From NCBI GenBank assembly GCA_037903475.1, contig JBAJFG010000545.1:186001-250000 (forward strand): DNA of 64,000 nucleotides, given 5' to 3'. The stretch's first letter is position 1. The number at the start of each line of letters is the position of its first letter. Shown in pieces: positions 22,905 to 34,200 of the stretch. The stretch is from Ancylostoma caninum (Eukaryota; Nematoda; Chromadorea; Rhabditida; Ancylostomatidae). Both the position numbers and the translations under genes were made by a program. The notes beneath the pieces are model-generated. The model searched no databases, was not told the DNA's origin, and worked only from the letters and a program-made list of their open reading frames with translations.

Positions 22905-23870
22905 TATGACAAACTAGACGGCATATCCGGCTTCGCTCGGGTGTTTTACAACCCCGGCCCTCTCACACTGAGGAGGACCATTGATATTGCTGATAAAATC
23001 ATTGCAAGTACCCGTAATTTTGGTGGTGTGCACATTAGCCATGCCCAAGTAACCCTTCCCCAAAGTAACCCCGTAAGCGAAAATGAAGTTATTTCGATGA
23101 GAAATTCGTGGAAAACAATTGCCATATTCGTACTTAGGTGTTTAGCGTGTTCGATTGATCCAGTAAGCACATTTTGCCCCTTTTCAGAAGCAGGAAAAGA
23201 ACAGAAGACATTACTGAATCGATATGCTCATGCAAAACAATTGTCGTATTTGCGTTCGGCATGCTGAAAAATCCCTGTAGACACGTCTCCACCGACCCAT
23301 GGGCGAAACCAGCAAAAAGTCAATAAAACCGATAAATCAATAATCCATGCAGAATGGTTGTCATATTCGTGTTCAGTGTATTGACGAACCCCAGTAGACA
23401 TGTGTCTACCGCCCCATGGGCAAGAACAGCAAAAAATCAATAAAGTCGATAAATTGATATTTCTGTGCAAAACGGTTAACATATTCGTGTTCAGCGCATT
23501 GAGAAACCCCAGTTGGCAAATCCTCTCGACCCCTGGAGAAAATCTGTGAAAAATCAATAAAATCGATAAATCGATATTTTCGTGCAGACGGGTTATCATA
23601 TTCGTGTTCAGCGTATTGAGATATCCCAGTGTACTTGTCCCCACCGACCCTTGAGCAAAATTAGCGAAAAATCAATAAAATCGATACAATCGATAAATCA
23701 ATCGATAATGCCTGGCATGAAGTAGCCTAAAACCTCCGCCGGCGCATAAGGAATAAGCGTGCAAAGTTTGGTCCCGATCGGTTAACCCTCCGCAATTTCT
23801 ATAAGGAACATACATACACACACACATACACACGCACAGACATTCTACTTTATATATACAGATTTGAATG
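22905..23870 (+). mobile_element. Element with a central tandem array (Helentron-like?)
   Basis: A stretch starting about 22915 (GGCATATCCGGCTTCGCTCG) leads into a tandem array, then a non-repeated tail: CGCCGGCGCATAAGG, GTGCAAAGTTTGGTCCCGAT, CGGTTAACCCTCC and an ACACACATACACACGCACAG microsatellite before TTTATATATA. A central array of 100-200-bp units with a microsatellite near one end is typical of non-autonomous Helentron/HINE elements, but tails of this style also occur in some retroposons. The classification is tentative. Confidence 0.4.
23100..23710 (+). repeat. Tandem array, about 5 units of 118-122 bp
   Basis: Each unit carries CATATTCGTGTTCAG, then AGAAACCCCAGT or similar, then a C-rich piece (ACCGACCCATGGGC) and AAAAATCAATAAAATCGATA at its end. 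Unit starts lie near 23105, 23224, 23346, 23466 and 23584. Units differ by point changes. The minus-strand frame across it is only a by-product of the period being near a multiple of three. Confidence 0.8.
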
Positions 23871-24844
23871 TGGAACTAGCTTTGCTTATGCCTTCTCACT
23901 GTATGGAAAACTGTCAGAGATGAGCTTCGAGAAGGTCTGAGGCCTTCTCGCCTTGTATTTCAAGCTAGGTGCATGAGTTTGGCTCGGTTTTTCAGACCGG
24001 AACAGTACAATCTTCTCTTCTCTTCCATTGCAAATTTTGAATCATCCTAGGAATCTGGACTTCACGTGTGTTTTTAATCTTTCCTCAGTTCGCAAAAATC
24101 CTTCTTTGGAATTCGTGCCAAGACACGCAAATCAAGAGGTAATGAACAGGTCCCTCGTGTCAATTGTATATGAAACTTCCGCTCTGCATGTTTCGTGTTC
24201 TCTTTGTGATTTCTCGCTCATTTTCGCCGCATAGTCGCTATATAGTCGTCCTATGCGCTGAAAAAAGGATATCCTTGCCGATAATCCATAAAGATCACTC
24301 TTTTGTGGATTCTTTTTACGGCTTGTCTATCATCTGCTCCGCAGATCTTCTCAAGAGATCAAGGGGTGCTCAATATGGTTTGGATGTCTGGTAATCCGGT
24401 CATTTTTTGTCCTCATATCGAACTGTATGTCGAGCTTGCAACTGGACAAAACAAGCGATGTGGACTAAGGCTTGAGAGCTGCGTAAATCTGCTCTGTTTC
24501 AAAGAAACTTCGTTTTGATCTTGACCAGGGGCCTGCGCCGATGCCTGACCGTTGTCAACGAACTGGACGTCCACGAACTCCGTTCGGGTTCGCGACATCG
24601 TATCTCGTTGAATCGCACATTATTTCCCCTAACTTTGGCTGTCTGCGCCTCACAACCACGAGGTCATGAACATGGATCGCGACCACAGTCGTGAGAATGT
24701 AATAGAACTGAGCTGCCAACTATGTCGCGACATCAGCGAGAACACACGCTTTATTATAGGAAGTTCATGAACATCTCGCGAAAAATGTGAACGTCACACA
24801 GGCAGCCGAGAGTTCACGACATCAGGGGGTTTACACCAGCCTTG

Positions 24845-25140
24845 CGCTGGACAGTGGGTGCTGATGCAACTGCAGCGCATTGTTCACTTCCTTCGAGAAG
24901 TCTGCGCACAAACGAATTTGCCCGTTTTTCTTCTTGACTACCACGATTGGCGCAGCCCACTCTGAATGCTCTACTGAGGAGATTACTTCTTTGGCAATCA
25001 GCCGATCAATCTCAGCATTCAAATCATGCATGGACGCACAGGGTACTTCTTCATGAAAACAGGGACTACGTTGTTTTTCAACAATAGCTCCTTCGTCACA
25101 GTAGATCTGCAAGTTCGCACTTGAATACTGCATACTGCTT
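24845..25140 (-). pseudogene. Gypsy reverse transcriptase (N-terminal part)
   Basis: The minus-strand frame contains EIDRLIAKEVISSVEHSEWA followed by APIVVVKKKNGQIRLCADF, the finger region of gypsy RT, and ends LQLHQHPL just where the insert interrupts. It should continue at 22690. The part upstream (about 25466-25155) is the less conserved protease-RT spacer. Confidence 0.8.
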
Positions 25141-25154
25141 CAACAAGTCTGCGG

Positions 25155-26530
25155 TCATTCAGTTGTATCTGCTCGGTTTGATTCTTCCTCGATCACCAAC
25201 TGGCAGTGGTACTTCTCTTTCAACTCCTTGTAAGCTGGAATTTTAATGCACCTCTCTAATCCAAGCAGATTCATGCTTCCGGTGACGTAGCAGGTCTTGC
25301 CTGTTGCATGGTCTGTGACGGTGAAGTCGGTGAAGTCGGTAAAGAATCTCTCATCGATCTTTATCAGAGTTCCGTCAGCGACTGGCGTAAAACAGGTCTC
25401 GAGGTTGGAGGTTGGATTTCCAAGACTTCCGAGCTTATATCTGCGCAAGTGTCGAGTTGGAAGCAAAGAGAACGTTCTTTGATATTGAAATCAAGGTAGG
25501 TTCGAGCATTCTCAGCTGCGGAAGTAACAACATTCTTGCGCTGGCTCCTCTTGCGACCGTAGGATCTTCTTGCTGGTTTCTGTCGCATCTTCTGCCTCGA
25601 GTCTTCTGCCCAGTATCGGAGGGAAGAAGAGGACATGTACTTCTGTAGTGTGGTCCCCCACAGTTGAAGCACTTGACTTTCTTCTTCTGCATAGCATGGA
25701 TTTATGACTTCCTTCCATTTTTGTGTTGTCCATCTTCAATGTAGTGAGATTCTCACATTCTGCGATGAGATCTTCTATCGTCAATGTTGAATCTTGCGTG
25801 TCTAGACGACGCAGCATTCTGAGACGAAATTCGTGCAGCGATAAATCTTGAAGAACGGCGACGAACTGCAGTGTCTTCAAAGCGGTGTAATCCGGCTTCT
25901 TCAGTAGAACGCCTCCATCCATTCGCTTGATCTTGCTAGCGTAGCCGCGGAATGGCACAGAGCTAGCTTTCAGCGGTGCGCAGGTTATCCTCAGGCACTC
26001 ATCCCGTCGGCGAATCAGTGGTTTCTCAGAAGCGAAGAGCTTCTGTAAATTCGCGACTGTCCTCTCAAAATCGATCTCGTATGGTTGTATCGGATGGACG
26101 TCATCGGTGTACTTACGATACATCCTCGTGCAGCTTAATGAGGATCAGATCGCGCTTCTTGATGTCTGGCAAGTTAGAGTCTCTAATGACAGGTCCATAC
26201 CTCTTGTACCAATAGGCAAATGTGTGACCTTCCTCTTCATTGGACACCAGCTTTTGCACGCCTTCGCTGAGCTGATCATATTGATCTTTGTTAATCTCAT
26301 GGACGGCAGCTTCTTCGTCTTTTCACGTTGGAGTCGAATCTATTCGACTATGCCAGCAGAATCTTCTCGAGCTGCGATTCCGAAGGTTCGCCTTCGGTGG
26401 CTCTCGGCATTATCGACTCTTCTGAAGCTCGATCTTCGTTCTTCTGGATCCCGCTATTTTTTCTTCCGAGTACCGAGTTTATTTCTTCCGAATCCTTGAT
26501 CGCCAGTTGTTGTGTCCGAAGAGGCGGTCG
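25155..26530 (-). pseudogene. Gypsy Gag, zinc knuckle and aspartic protease region
   Basis: On the minus strand from about 26411 the fragments read MPRATEGEPSESQLEKILLA, then, around 26250-26110, FAYWYKRYGPVIRD and KRDLILIKLHEDVYRKY, matching the Gag style of nematode gypsy elements. A single CCHC knuckle, CFNCGGPHYRSTC, lies near 25665. About 60 codons further, LDTCADIS is a protease active-site-like D-T-C (normally DTG/DSG). Stops and frameshifts interrupt it, so it is non-functional. Confidence 0.75.
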
Positions 26531-26574
26531 CTGAAGATCCTACTCTATAAGAAAGGGCTAGGACATTACACGAA

Positions 26575-27305
26575 ATATGTCTATCTGTCGCCGGGTGACT
26601 CATCGCCTGAGAGAGTGGAGGGGGTGCCGATTTTTTTCTATTTTTGAAAAAAAAATCCTTGGTGATTAAGGTAGAGATTCGTAGAAAAAAGATAGTGAAG
26701 GATAGAAGAGGGATGCCCACACCTACTGGAAAGAGTATTTCGCAATCCATCGGAAAAGAAAAGTCGAGCGCAGTGCGATTGCATGTCAGCGGTTAAGATG
26801 CTTAAACTGCAAGCACGTTTGGAGTCCAGATGAACAGAATTTGAAAAAAAAAACCAACAAAGACAACCCTATGTCCTTGATCTGTTCACTTCTAAGAACG
26901 TTTCCATAATTACCCTTCTCCATGCAACATAAAACGCAATACATTTCGCACACCCACATTCTTGTGACACAGAACACAGAAACATTCCACTACATTTCGC
27001 CCACCCACATCTTTGGAATACAGAATTTTCAAACCTAACAAAATAGGCGCACGCTCCGCTCAAAACAAAAGAGACCTAAATAGGAACTGTGGGTGCTCAT
27101 TCTTTTGCTAAACTCTTTAAAACGTAGTACTTGCCTAAGAGTTCGGGGAAGCAGTGTATGTGAAAAGCCTTAACGGCCACGACGCCTGAAGAATATCGTC
27201 AAAGGGGTGTTGCGACAAGACCGAGCGGTGCTGTAAGCAGCTAGGCGCAATAGGCGAACCCTTCGCAAAGCCTGCCAAGATAGGTTTTTCTTTCACAGTT
27301 TTAAA
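26575..27305 (+). repeat. Dispersed repeat family R, copy 2 (inside an LTR)
   Basis: This block recurs at about 45700-46300 with the same succession: CACACCTACTGGAAA, GATTGCATG, AATACATTT-GCACACCCACA, AGAATTTTCAAA, GCTCCGCTCAAAACAAA, GTGCTCATTC, TTGCTAAACTCTTTA, AACGGCCACGACG and CCAAGATAGGTTTTTCTTTC. A diverged partial copy is at 8376-8700. Here it splits the right LTR of the gypsy element, so it moved after that element arrived. No frame is conserved. Confidence 0.7.
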
Positions 27306-27440
27306 CGCTGCGATATCCCCCACGTATATTGGGCGGGTATAACAAGAAATACATTCCTCAACTGATAGAGGTAATATCACGATCATGATGATGCTGATCA
27401 ACAAGTCGATCTCCATGGCTAGAACACTTTCTGTAGATGT

Positions 27441-28350
27441 TCTAAAATGTGATGTTCTGATTGATGCCCTTGTTCTATGTTTGTTCTATGTTTGGTGGTT
27501 GGTCTCGCTTCCAGCGCTTGCTGGTATGCATTGCTCTTTGCATCACGCAATTTGTTTCTTTTAATTGTCTATGCGAACGCGTTTACATTTTTGTAACGAT
27601 CAAAAGCATGCCTCTCGAGGTACTGCTAGGGTAGTGACAGTTTTAAACAGAAGGGAGCAGACGGAAGACCTTTCCTATGAACTGAGGCCTGAGGTTTGTA
27701 CCAACTCCAGGAGTCGCCCAGAAAAAGGATGCGGGCGGCATTCGGTCAACCCAAATCAGAACTGTAGCAAATGTTTGGGTTGGATGCTAGTACTTAAATT
27801 GACAACTTTAACGACGCGCTGCTTATGAGTCTTTTTCTGTTTGTCAAAGCGCCTAACAATTGCTTGGCATGCCTCTGCTATTATACAATTTATCATACAT
27901 CGCCACAGATCAAATCTTCATGCCTTGAAAACAACTTGGACAGAACAGAAATCACGTCAGACTAATCCACAACGCTCATATGCTCCACAATTGTTTCAAA
28001 GACGATCCATAAGGTATAACGGATATATAAATAAGTGTTACATGTCTGTGTTTCGGAGTGCGTTAGTATGGAAGATGCTCAGAAATGAGGCCCTGGACAA
28101 GCAGCCGGAAAGGAAAAAGGTATTACCCGACGAGTTTAAAGTAATGTGATCGGATAGGTTCTACGTTAGTTGGCACGCCGACGCCCAGGAGTGGGGGATA
28201 TGGCAACCAATATGCTCACTCACTGCCAGTGAAGAAAACGCAGGTGTTGTATGGCAAATTATCGGAAATAATCGGTCTATCATAGGTGAGGGAGGTGTCC
28301 AACGACGCCCTCTGTGCGAATTACGTCATCTGACTTCACTCATGCGTGAC
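27441..28350. other. No gene recognised
   Basis: Spacer between the gypsy and RTE-type elements. Short frames at 27565-27828 and 27841-28149 show no known motif. Confidence 0.35.
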
Positions 28351-28356
28351 GGTCCC

Positions 28357-28412
28357 GCAAAAATCTTCAATGTGAAGAGTGCGCCAGCGCTCTTCACATT
28401 GGAGATTTTTGC
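28357..28412. repeat. Strong 25-bp-stem hairpin
   Basis: The arm GCAAAAATCTTCAATGTGAA (28357 on) followed by GAGTGCGC pairs with GCGCTCTTCACATTG-GAGATTTTTGC ending at 28412, with only two changes and a 2-nt loop. It lies just outside the 3' end of the RTE-type LINE. Confidence 0.75.
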
Positions 28413-28430
28413 GAAGAAATATAAAGAATA

Positions 28431-30600
28431 CTACAGAAAATAGTGTATTCTCACCTTGATCCCCTTGACTCTAGTCGATCTTCGGATATACCGAGCGGGC
28501 TTCCATTCGTCCCTCTCAAGTGCCAGAGTCGTCCAATGGATTCTGTACGTTCGAGGGACACGAACAGCATTGTATATTTCCTTGAAGGACTTCGTGAACA
28601 AATCTGACCATGGTCTCCCTATTGTGCACTTACGTTCCGTGGAGTCCACTCGCTGATGGCTCTTGTCCAACAGTTGTCGTTAAGATGCATCACGTGTCCC
28701 GCCCACCTGATCTCACTCAACACGGCGTAAACGGCAGCGTCCCTCATCTTCGACTGTTCACGAAGGGTGTAACTCCGTATTCCTGCCCTCATTTGCGTGA
28801 GGCGAGTTATTCCTAGCATCACCCTCTTGATGAAGCGTTCGACGAGGCTCCCCGCATTCTCATTCTGCTTATGCAATACCCAGGTTTCTGAGGCGTACGT
28901 CAAAGCAGGGAGAACCGCCATGTTGAAGAGATAGGTACTTCGTCTCCTTCACTACGTCCTCGATGCTCTTATAAGCTTCCCAAGCCGCTCGCTTCCTCCT
29001 GCCCAGCTCTGGAGCGAGGTCGTTCATCATGTTGACTTCCCGACCTAGATATACGTAGCTGGAGCATTCGGATATGGTCGTTGCGTTGAGCGAGAATGGG
29101 GCATCCGCAACCCATCTGTTTTTCATGAACATCTCTTCGTCGGATTCAGCTGGAGTCGGCCAACATCCATTCCGTTTCGCCGATGGTTGATGTTATAAGG
29201 ACGATGACGGCAACAAGCGAAGATGGTTACATCGCCGGCCATCAAGCGCATGCAGTCCCATTCCATTCTTCGCATGACTTCCTCAAGAGTGGCGCTGAAT
29301 AGTTTTGAGACACGGTGTCGCCTTCTTGACGTCGATGGTGCTGTCGTCGTAGAATGGAAAAATTCTGGTTGTGAAGTTGCTGTAGAGCTCACGAAATATC
29401 TTGATGAATGAGTGGAAACGTCCTGATTCCTCAGAGTTTCCAGGACCGCTTCTGTCTCCACAGAGTCAAAGGCTTTCTTCAACTCGATGAACGAGATATT
29501 TCGATGAGTCTAGTGACGGTGTGTATGTGGTCAATCGCACTCAATCCCTTTCGAAAATCTGCTTCCGCCACGGCTGTCCTTCATCTGGTTTCCTTCCGAT
29601 CCTGTTTATTTAGAATCACTCGCGTGAAAAGTGACGGATAGTAGGCAGGTTGGGCGATAATTGCCGATGTCGTGCGCGTCTCCCCTCTTGTTCAGTAGCA
29701 CGGTCCTGTTCGTCTTTCATTGGATGGGTACCTTGCATTCCGACATTTATCGCCTGAAAATCCTTGCCAACGCGTCAATAAGAAGTGGCGGTAGGTTCTT
29801 CAGATGTTCTGGTTGAATCCTGTACGGGCCGGTGTTGCACAATTCCTCATAAAGAAATTGCTCCATCCGGGCGCCGGAGGGCGGACAGCTTCGTCTTGCG
29901 ATTGGCGAAATCTCGGTGGACGCTGCTGATGCTTTCCCTACCTCTGCGGCTTCAGCCAACACTGCTCGTTTCTCCTTGTGGTCTTCTTTTATCGCTTCTC
30001 TGCACCGTTTTGCAAGCTCGGACGTTAGCTCGAGTTGCCTGCGGCTCTCGCGGAGCCACGCTGGCGTATAAGCTCTAGGGTCTCGTAGGACAGGAGACTC
30101 TTGGTGGCTCTTGAAACCTCAGTTTTTTTTTTGCGCTGCCACGGCGATGCTGAACAGGCAGATCATTGTCGACAACCACATCTTTCCAAAAGCCGGCTAA
30201 CGATGTGAAGAGATCCCAAATGATGCTGGGCTTGCAACTCCATCTTGAAATTCGCGGCTTTCTCACATCTGCGCGAAAAGAAGAACTTAGCGAGGAGGAG
30301 GTGATAGTCTGATCCGGTGAAGAACTTTGGGCAACACCGACGTCGGTAAGGCAGGACCTTCGATTGACGATGATGTGGTCAATTTTGTTATGGTACTCTC
30401 CATCGGGTGACTCCCACCGGTGTCTCCTCGTCTTGATCAGTCCGATGAGGTCGTACCTGATCTTCCTGGCCTTCATCATCAAATCCTCGATGGAAGCCTC
30501 CAATGCAAGCGTGCGTGCGTTGAATGTACAGACCGTCATCATAGTCCTTCTGGTTTTAGGCAGCCTAGATAACCCCTCGAATCTCGTCCTCACTTGCGCT
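28431..30600 (-). mobile_element. Decayed RTE-type LINE
   Basis: On the minus strand, from about 30560, the endonuclease start reads TVCTFNARTL, with IDHIIVNRR downstream, as in AP endonucleases of RTE elements. Further down are QPEHLKNLPPLLIDALARIF (about 29800), KKAFDSVETEAVLETLRNQ (29480), FSATLEEVMRRMEW (29290), YVYLGREVNMMNDLAPELGR (29060) and the RTE C-terminal signature LSEIRWAGHVMHLND, then W-SDLFTKSFKE at 28600. The parts come in the right order but in different frames, with the FADD-box region lost, so the element is dead. GC-rich DNA up to 31080, with an 11-nt G run at 30716-30726, may be its 5' region. Confidence 0.85.
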
Positions 30601-31225
30601 GCTGTACCATTGAGTTTTCCGAGATCAGGGGAATACTCTTTATTATTGCTGTGTGCAACTTGATAAAAATGTAACCCATGGAAATAGCTTGTTGGGCTCT
30701 ACTCCGCCGTGGTGTGGGGGGGGGGGCGGGGTGTGATATCACCTAGGAGTCAGCCAGGCTTCCCGGGAGTGGACGATGGACTCATTCGTTGGAGGCGACT
30801 CCGAGCCGCCTCCCTTGTACCTACCAGTCACTTGAATGCAGGGCTTCAGGTCGGATGGATGTGCAGGATACAATCTGCTTACACGCAAACACACCCACGC
30901 ACGCATGCATGAACATATCCACGCGCTAGCAGTATGTATGAATCGTTCCGACACTGCAGAGACATTGAGTTCATCCCCTGAATCCACCCGCGTCTCAGGG
31001 CAGGCACAAGGTCGCGTTTGCTACGCGATTAGCCCCCTATCCGCCACCTGGGGATGCGCCACGTAGCCTCGCGACTAACCGGCTTTTTCGTATGAAATCC
31101 AGTATAATCTAGGAGTCAAAATATAAATACAGTTTGTTTCATCCGCTCCCCACATTCGCTTCTTCTCCTATTGCTGCTGTGATTGCCACAGATGTTCTGT
31201 GAACAAAAATTTCAGATCATAGCAT

Positions 31226-34200
31226 ATGCCAATGGCGAATATCGCCCATCTGATTCTCTCACTGTATGGATGGATATCAATGTCAGTCTACCTATATATG
31301 ATATGCAACTTGTTGAAGTGGCGTTGCAGTATGGCTCATTTCAAATCCTCCTACTATCTGTTATTTCTGCTACAGGCTGTAGCAGATTTCTACACATTTT
31401 TTGTGGTTGAACTTATCATGAAACCAAGGAAGCTGAACTATTTTAATTTTTTCACAGAAGACATGCAAAGTTACGCCACCTTTTCGTTTCTCAACCTACA
31501 AATTTCAAGAGCAGTCTTGGGTTGTGGTCACATTATAATTGCTTTGAATCGGCTTACAGCATTTTATAGGCCTCTCACACACGAAAAGGTAAATTCTAGT
31601 CCTGCCCCTTCATTTCAGTCTTATACGAGCAGTGAAAATTTTTATTCAGCGTTCGCGGCAGAGAAATAGTGACACCGTTTTGATATGTTGTAAACTTTTC
31701 CGGCAACATTTCCGTTCACAGCACCAAATTACGGCCAAATCGAAATGTGGAACGATTTTAAACTATTTGATTCACAAATTACAGATCTGGAGCACCAGTG
31801 TTGTATTGACCAGCGTTTCCTGTCTTTGGATTCTTTCCATACTAACCTCGATTCCACCTCTAATAATTTTTCCCACCTCAGCGCACTTTATTCTAGCGGA
31901 TAATGTCGTTCACCTCGTAGGTGACCAGATTGAGCTGGTACGATGAGTACCTCATTTTAAATAAGTTTTCCAATCAATTCTCGAAGTTTTCAGTATGCAT
32001 CCACTCAGAGTGTGGTTACAAATATTATTACTGTGGTGGTGTGTGCCGTATGTTACATATGTTCTAATAGGAAAGCGAGAACCATAAGCAGCGGATATGC
32101 AGTAAGTCGTTATTATATTTCAAATAGACTTTTAAAACCAGCATCTGCAAAGTTCTAGACACCGCATTTAAGTGGCAGTGGCAGCAAACACTGTCAGCGG
32201 GGTCCCCGAAGTGAAGTGGGTCTGAAAGGGCTGAGGGGATATAATTCAATATACGGAAATGTTAAATAACTGTACAATCGTTACCTTTTCACTCTCTTTC
32301 AATGCATGACGTTCGGTGTTCCCATCGCGTTTCCTAACCAAAACAGTGATGTAGTGCTGGCTACGCCTCGACCTTCATACATCATCCATCAGTTTAACCC
32401 ATAAGCGACCATGAGCGTTTTCGCGTGTCTGGCGTGTGCAACTAATGCCACTTCAATGAAGCGGCGTGCGCATAGTTCCACACTGATACGGCAAGATAAC
32501 TGGGACCAAGAGAGAGAGCTTTGGAAAAATAAATTGGGACCTAGCTCTAAAAGACGAGAAAGGGATGGTTTTTACCGTTTCTCACTTATTTCAAGGCTGC
32601 AAAAATTTTGTAAAAGCTGTTTTAGGCGTAGAGGGTGATGTTCTGAGAGTACACGTTTTCTCATCGCTCTAAGAATGAAGGAGTGCACGATGTGAGAAAT
32701 GCAATTCTGTGCAGAAAATGTGACTTTTGCACAGATTTTTTCACTCTCATGAAAAATGTAATTTCATCTACTCCGTTTTCAAAACCCTCTCTTTCTAACC
32801 GTACCTTTTAAAACAGAAAAAAACCTGTCCTAAATCACAGTTATTCAAGGCATTGTTCGGGAATATGGCACTCGTTTTGCAAAGGAATACTGCGAAATAG
32901 TTTGAAAATAAAGTTCACTATTTGATAAAGGGTAATTTATACTAGCTGCGTGCGTCAGTCGCGCATCAGTCGCACGCATCCATTTGCAAGGGATTCTCCA
33001 TGAAGACCGATCAACGCGGCATGCACATCCTCAATGAAAAGAACGCGAGGCCGTAAGCGCGTGCGTCAAGGCTGCGACTGCGATGCGACTGCTATGCGAC
33101 TGGGCCCTATTCTTCATCATATAGACGCACGCGCGTCAGTCGCACGCACCTAGTATAAATTGCCCTTAAGGAGGACGTAGCACACCGATGAGCCGCGCAA
33201 TACACATGAACAAAAGAGCGCGGCTCAATGATGTGCCGAACGGTTGTCGACATGTTAATTGTCGCAATTCTATTTTGATTTCGTCATGAATTTCTTCCTC
33301 TAGTTTTTCATTTTTCTGCTCCTCCATGGCTTATTCATTCTGCATCAAACCGCTACTTGAAACTAAGGTTCTTCTTGCTTCGTTTTTCTTTTTATCGCTG
33401 CTTCGCCCCGTAGTATACCCTTCGCTTCAATGAAAGGGGTCTGCCGGACCACCGCCAAAAATGAAGTGGGGAATGCCTCGGCTCAAATACACATACGCTT
33501 CCTCGGGTCGTGGCCTGCAAATCCCAGAGAAGATAAAGGCGGGGAACCACACTCGAAGCTCGAGTGCATTTATTTCTCGTGTTTCGCGGTATTTCATATC
33601 CTGGATGTGGACTTCAAGTCCACCAAGACCTTGAAACCCTCCACAATCTCAAAAATGGAGGATGGAGCATGTGATGCATTTAATAGACTATTTTATAGGT
33701 TTTGTCAGTTAATGGATGGTGATTAGAGTGAGGTATGGAGTTGATGAATTAGTTGCTAACTGCATCACGGAATAGCTAATTAATCCCTCACCCATTATAT
33801 GTACAGCGTCGCTCAGTCATTCTTGCTTCACAGAACGCCGTCCATCTGCTCTGTGCAATTTTGGAATAAGAACAAACTCTCAAGGAAAAACGCTGGAGAA
33901 CATGAACTCGAAGTCCATGCTAACACACGAAGGAAAACGGTGAAAAACATAAGCAAAGCATCAATACCTGCAACAACAGCGTCCAGTTGCATATAGTTGA
34001 GCAGATGGTGCAAGAATGACTAACCAGCACTGTCATTTGCAGCGTATTAATTCCTCGAATACAAACACAAGTAAATCTGAGCAAATGAGACTCGTTGTTT
34101 TTCGCAAGCGTTCATGCAAAAGTTTATTTCTAATCAGGGATCTTGGGCTAATTCAAATGAACCACTGCTTTTTTAGGCTATCGAGTACAGGTTGCTACTG

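Larger units (their letters stand above)
22691..24829. mobile_element. Insertion with short inverted ends inside gypsy RT
   Basis: The gypsy RT reading is broken after HQHPL (about 24850) and resumes at PEDVFAMLNGG (about 22680), so about 2.1 kb was inserted. The insert begins CCCCCTCATGTTGCGA and ends TCACGACATCAGGGGG, imperfect inverted repeats (11-13 of 16). The word CGCGACATC recurs near the edges (22740, 24590, 24733). I see no transposase and no certain target duplication. It carries a tandem-repeat array at 23100-23710. A DNA transposon derivative is the likeliest reading; the superfamily is unknown. Confidence 0.5.
20811..27440 (-). mobile_element. Decayed Ty3/gypsy LTR retrotransposon with nested insertions
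   Basis: Gag, protease, reverse transcriptase, RNase H and an integrase tail follow each other on the minus strand in gypsy order. Similar ends, about 20811-21030 and 26509-27440, look like LTRs: both contain CCGAAGAG near the inner/left edge, then GGTATAACAAGAA, GATAATATCACGATCATGA and GATCAACAA-T-GATCTCCA. The right LTR is split by a repeat at about 26575-27305. A primer-binding-like TGGCGATCAAGGATTCGG follows the right LTR on the minus strand. Several frameshifts, stops, a deletion of most of the integrase and a 2.1-kb insertion in the RT domain show it is dead. The exact LTR edges and target duplication are not resolved. Confidence 0.8.

Noticed and set aside
23228..23644. 138-codon minus-strand frame with internal repeats
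   Set aside because: It follows the 120-bp tandem array, whose period is near a multiple of three; the peptide has no known motif.
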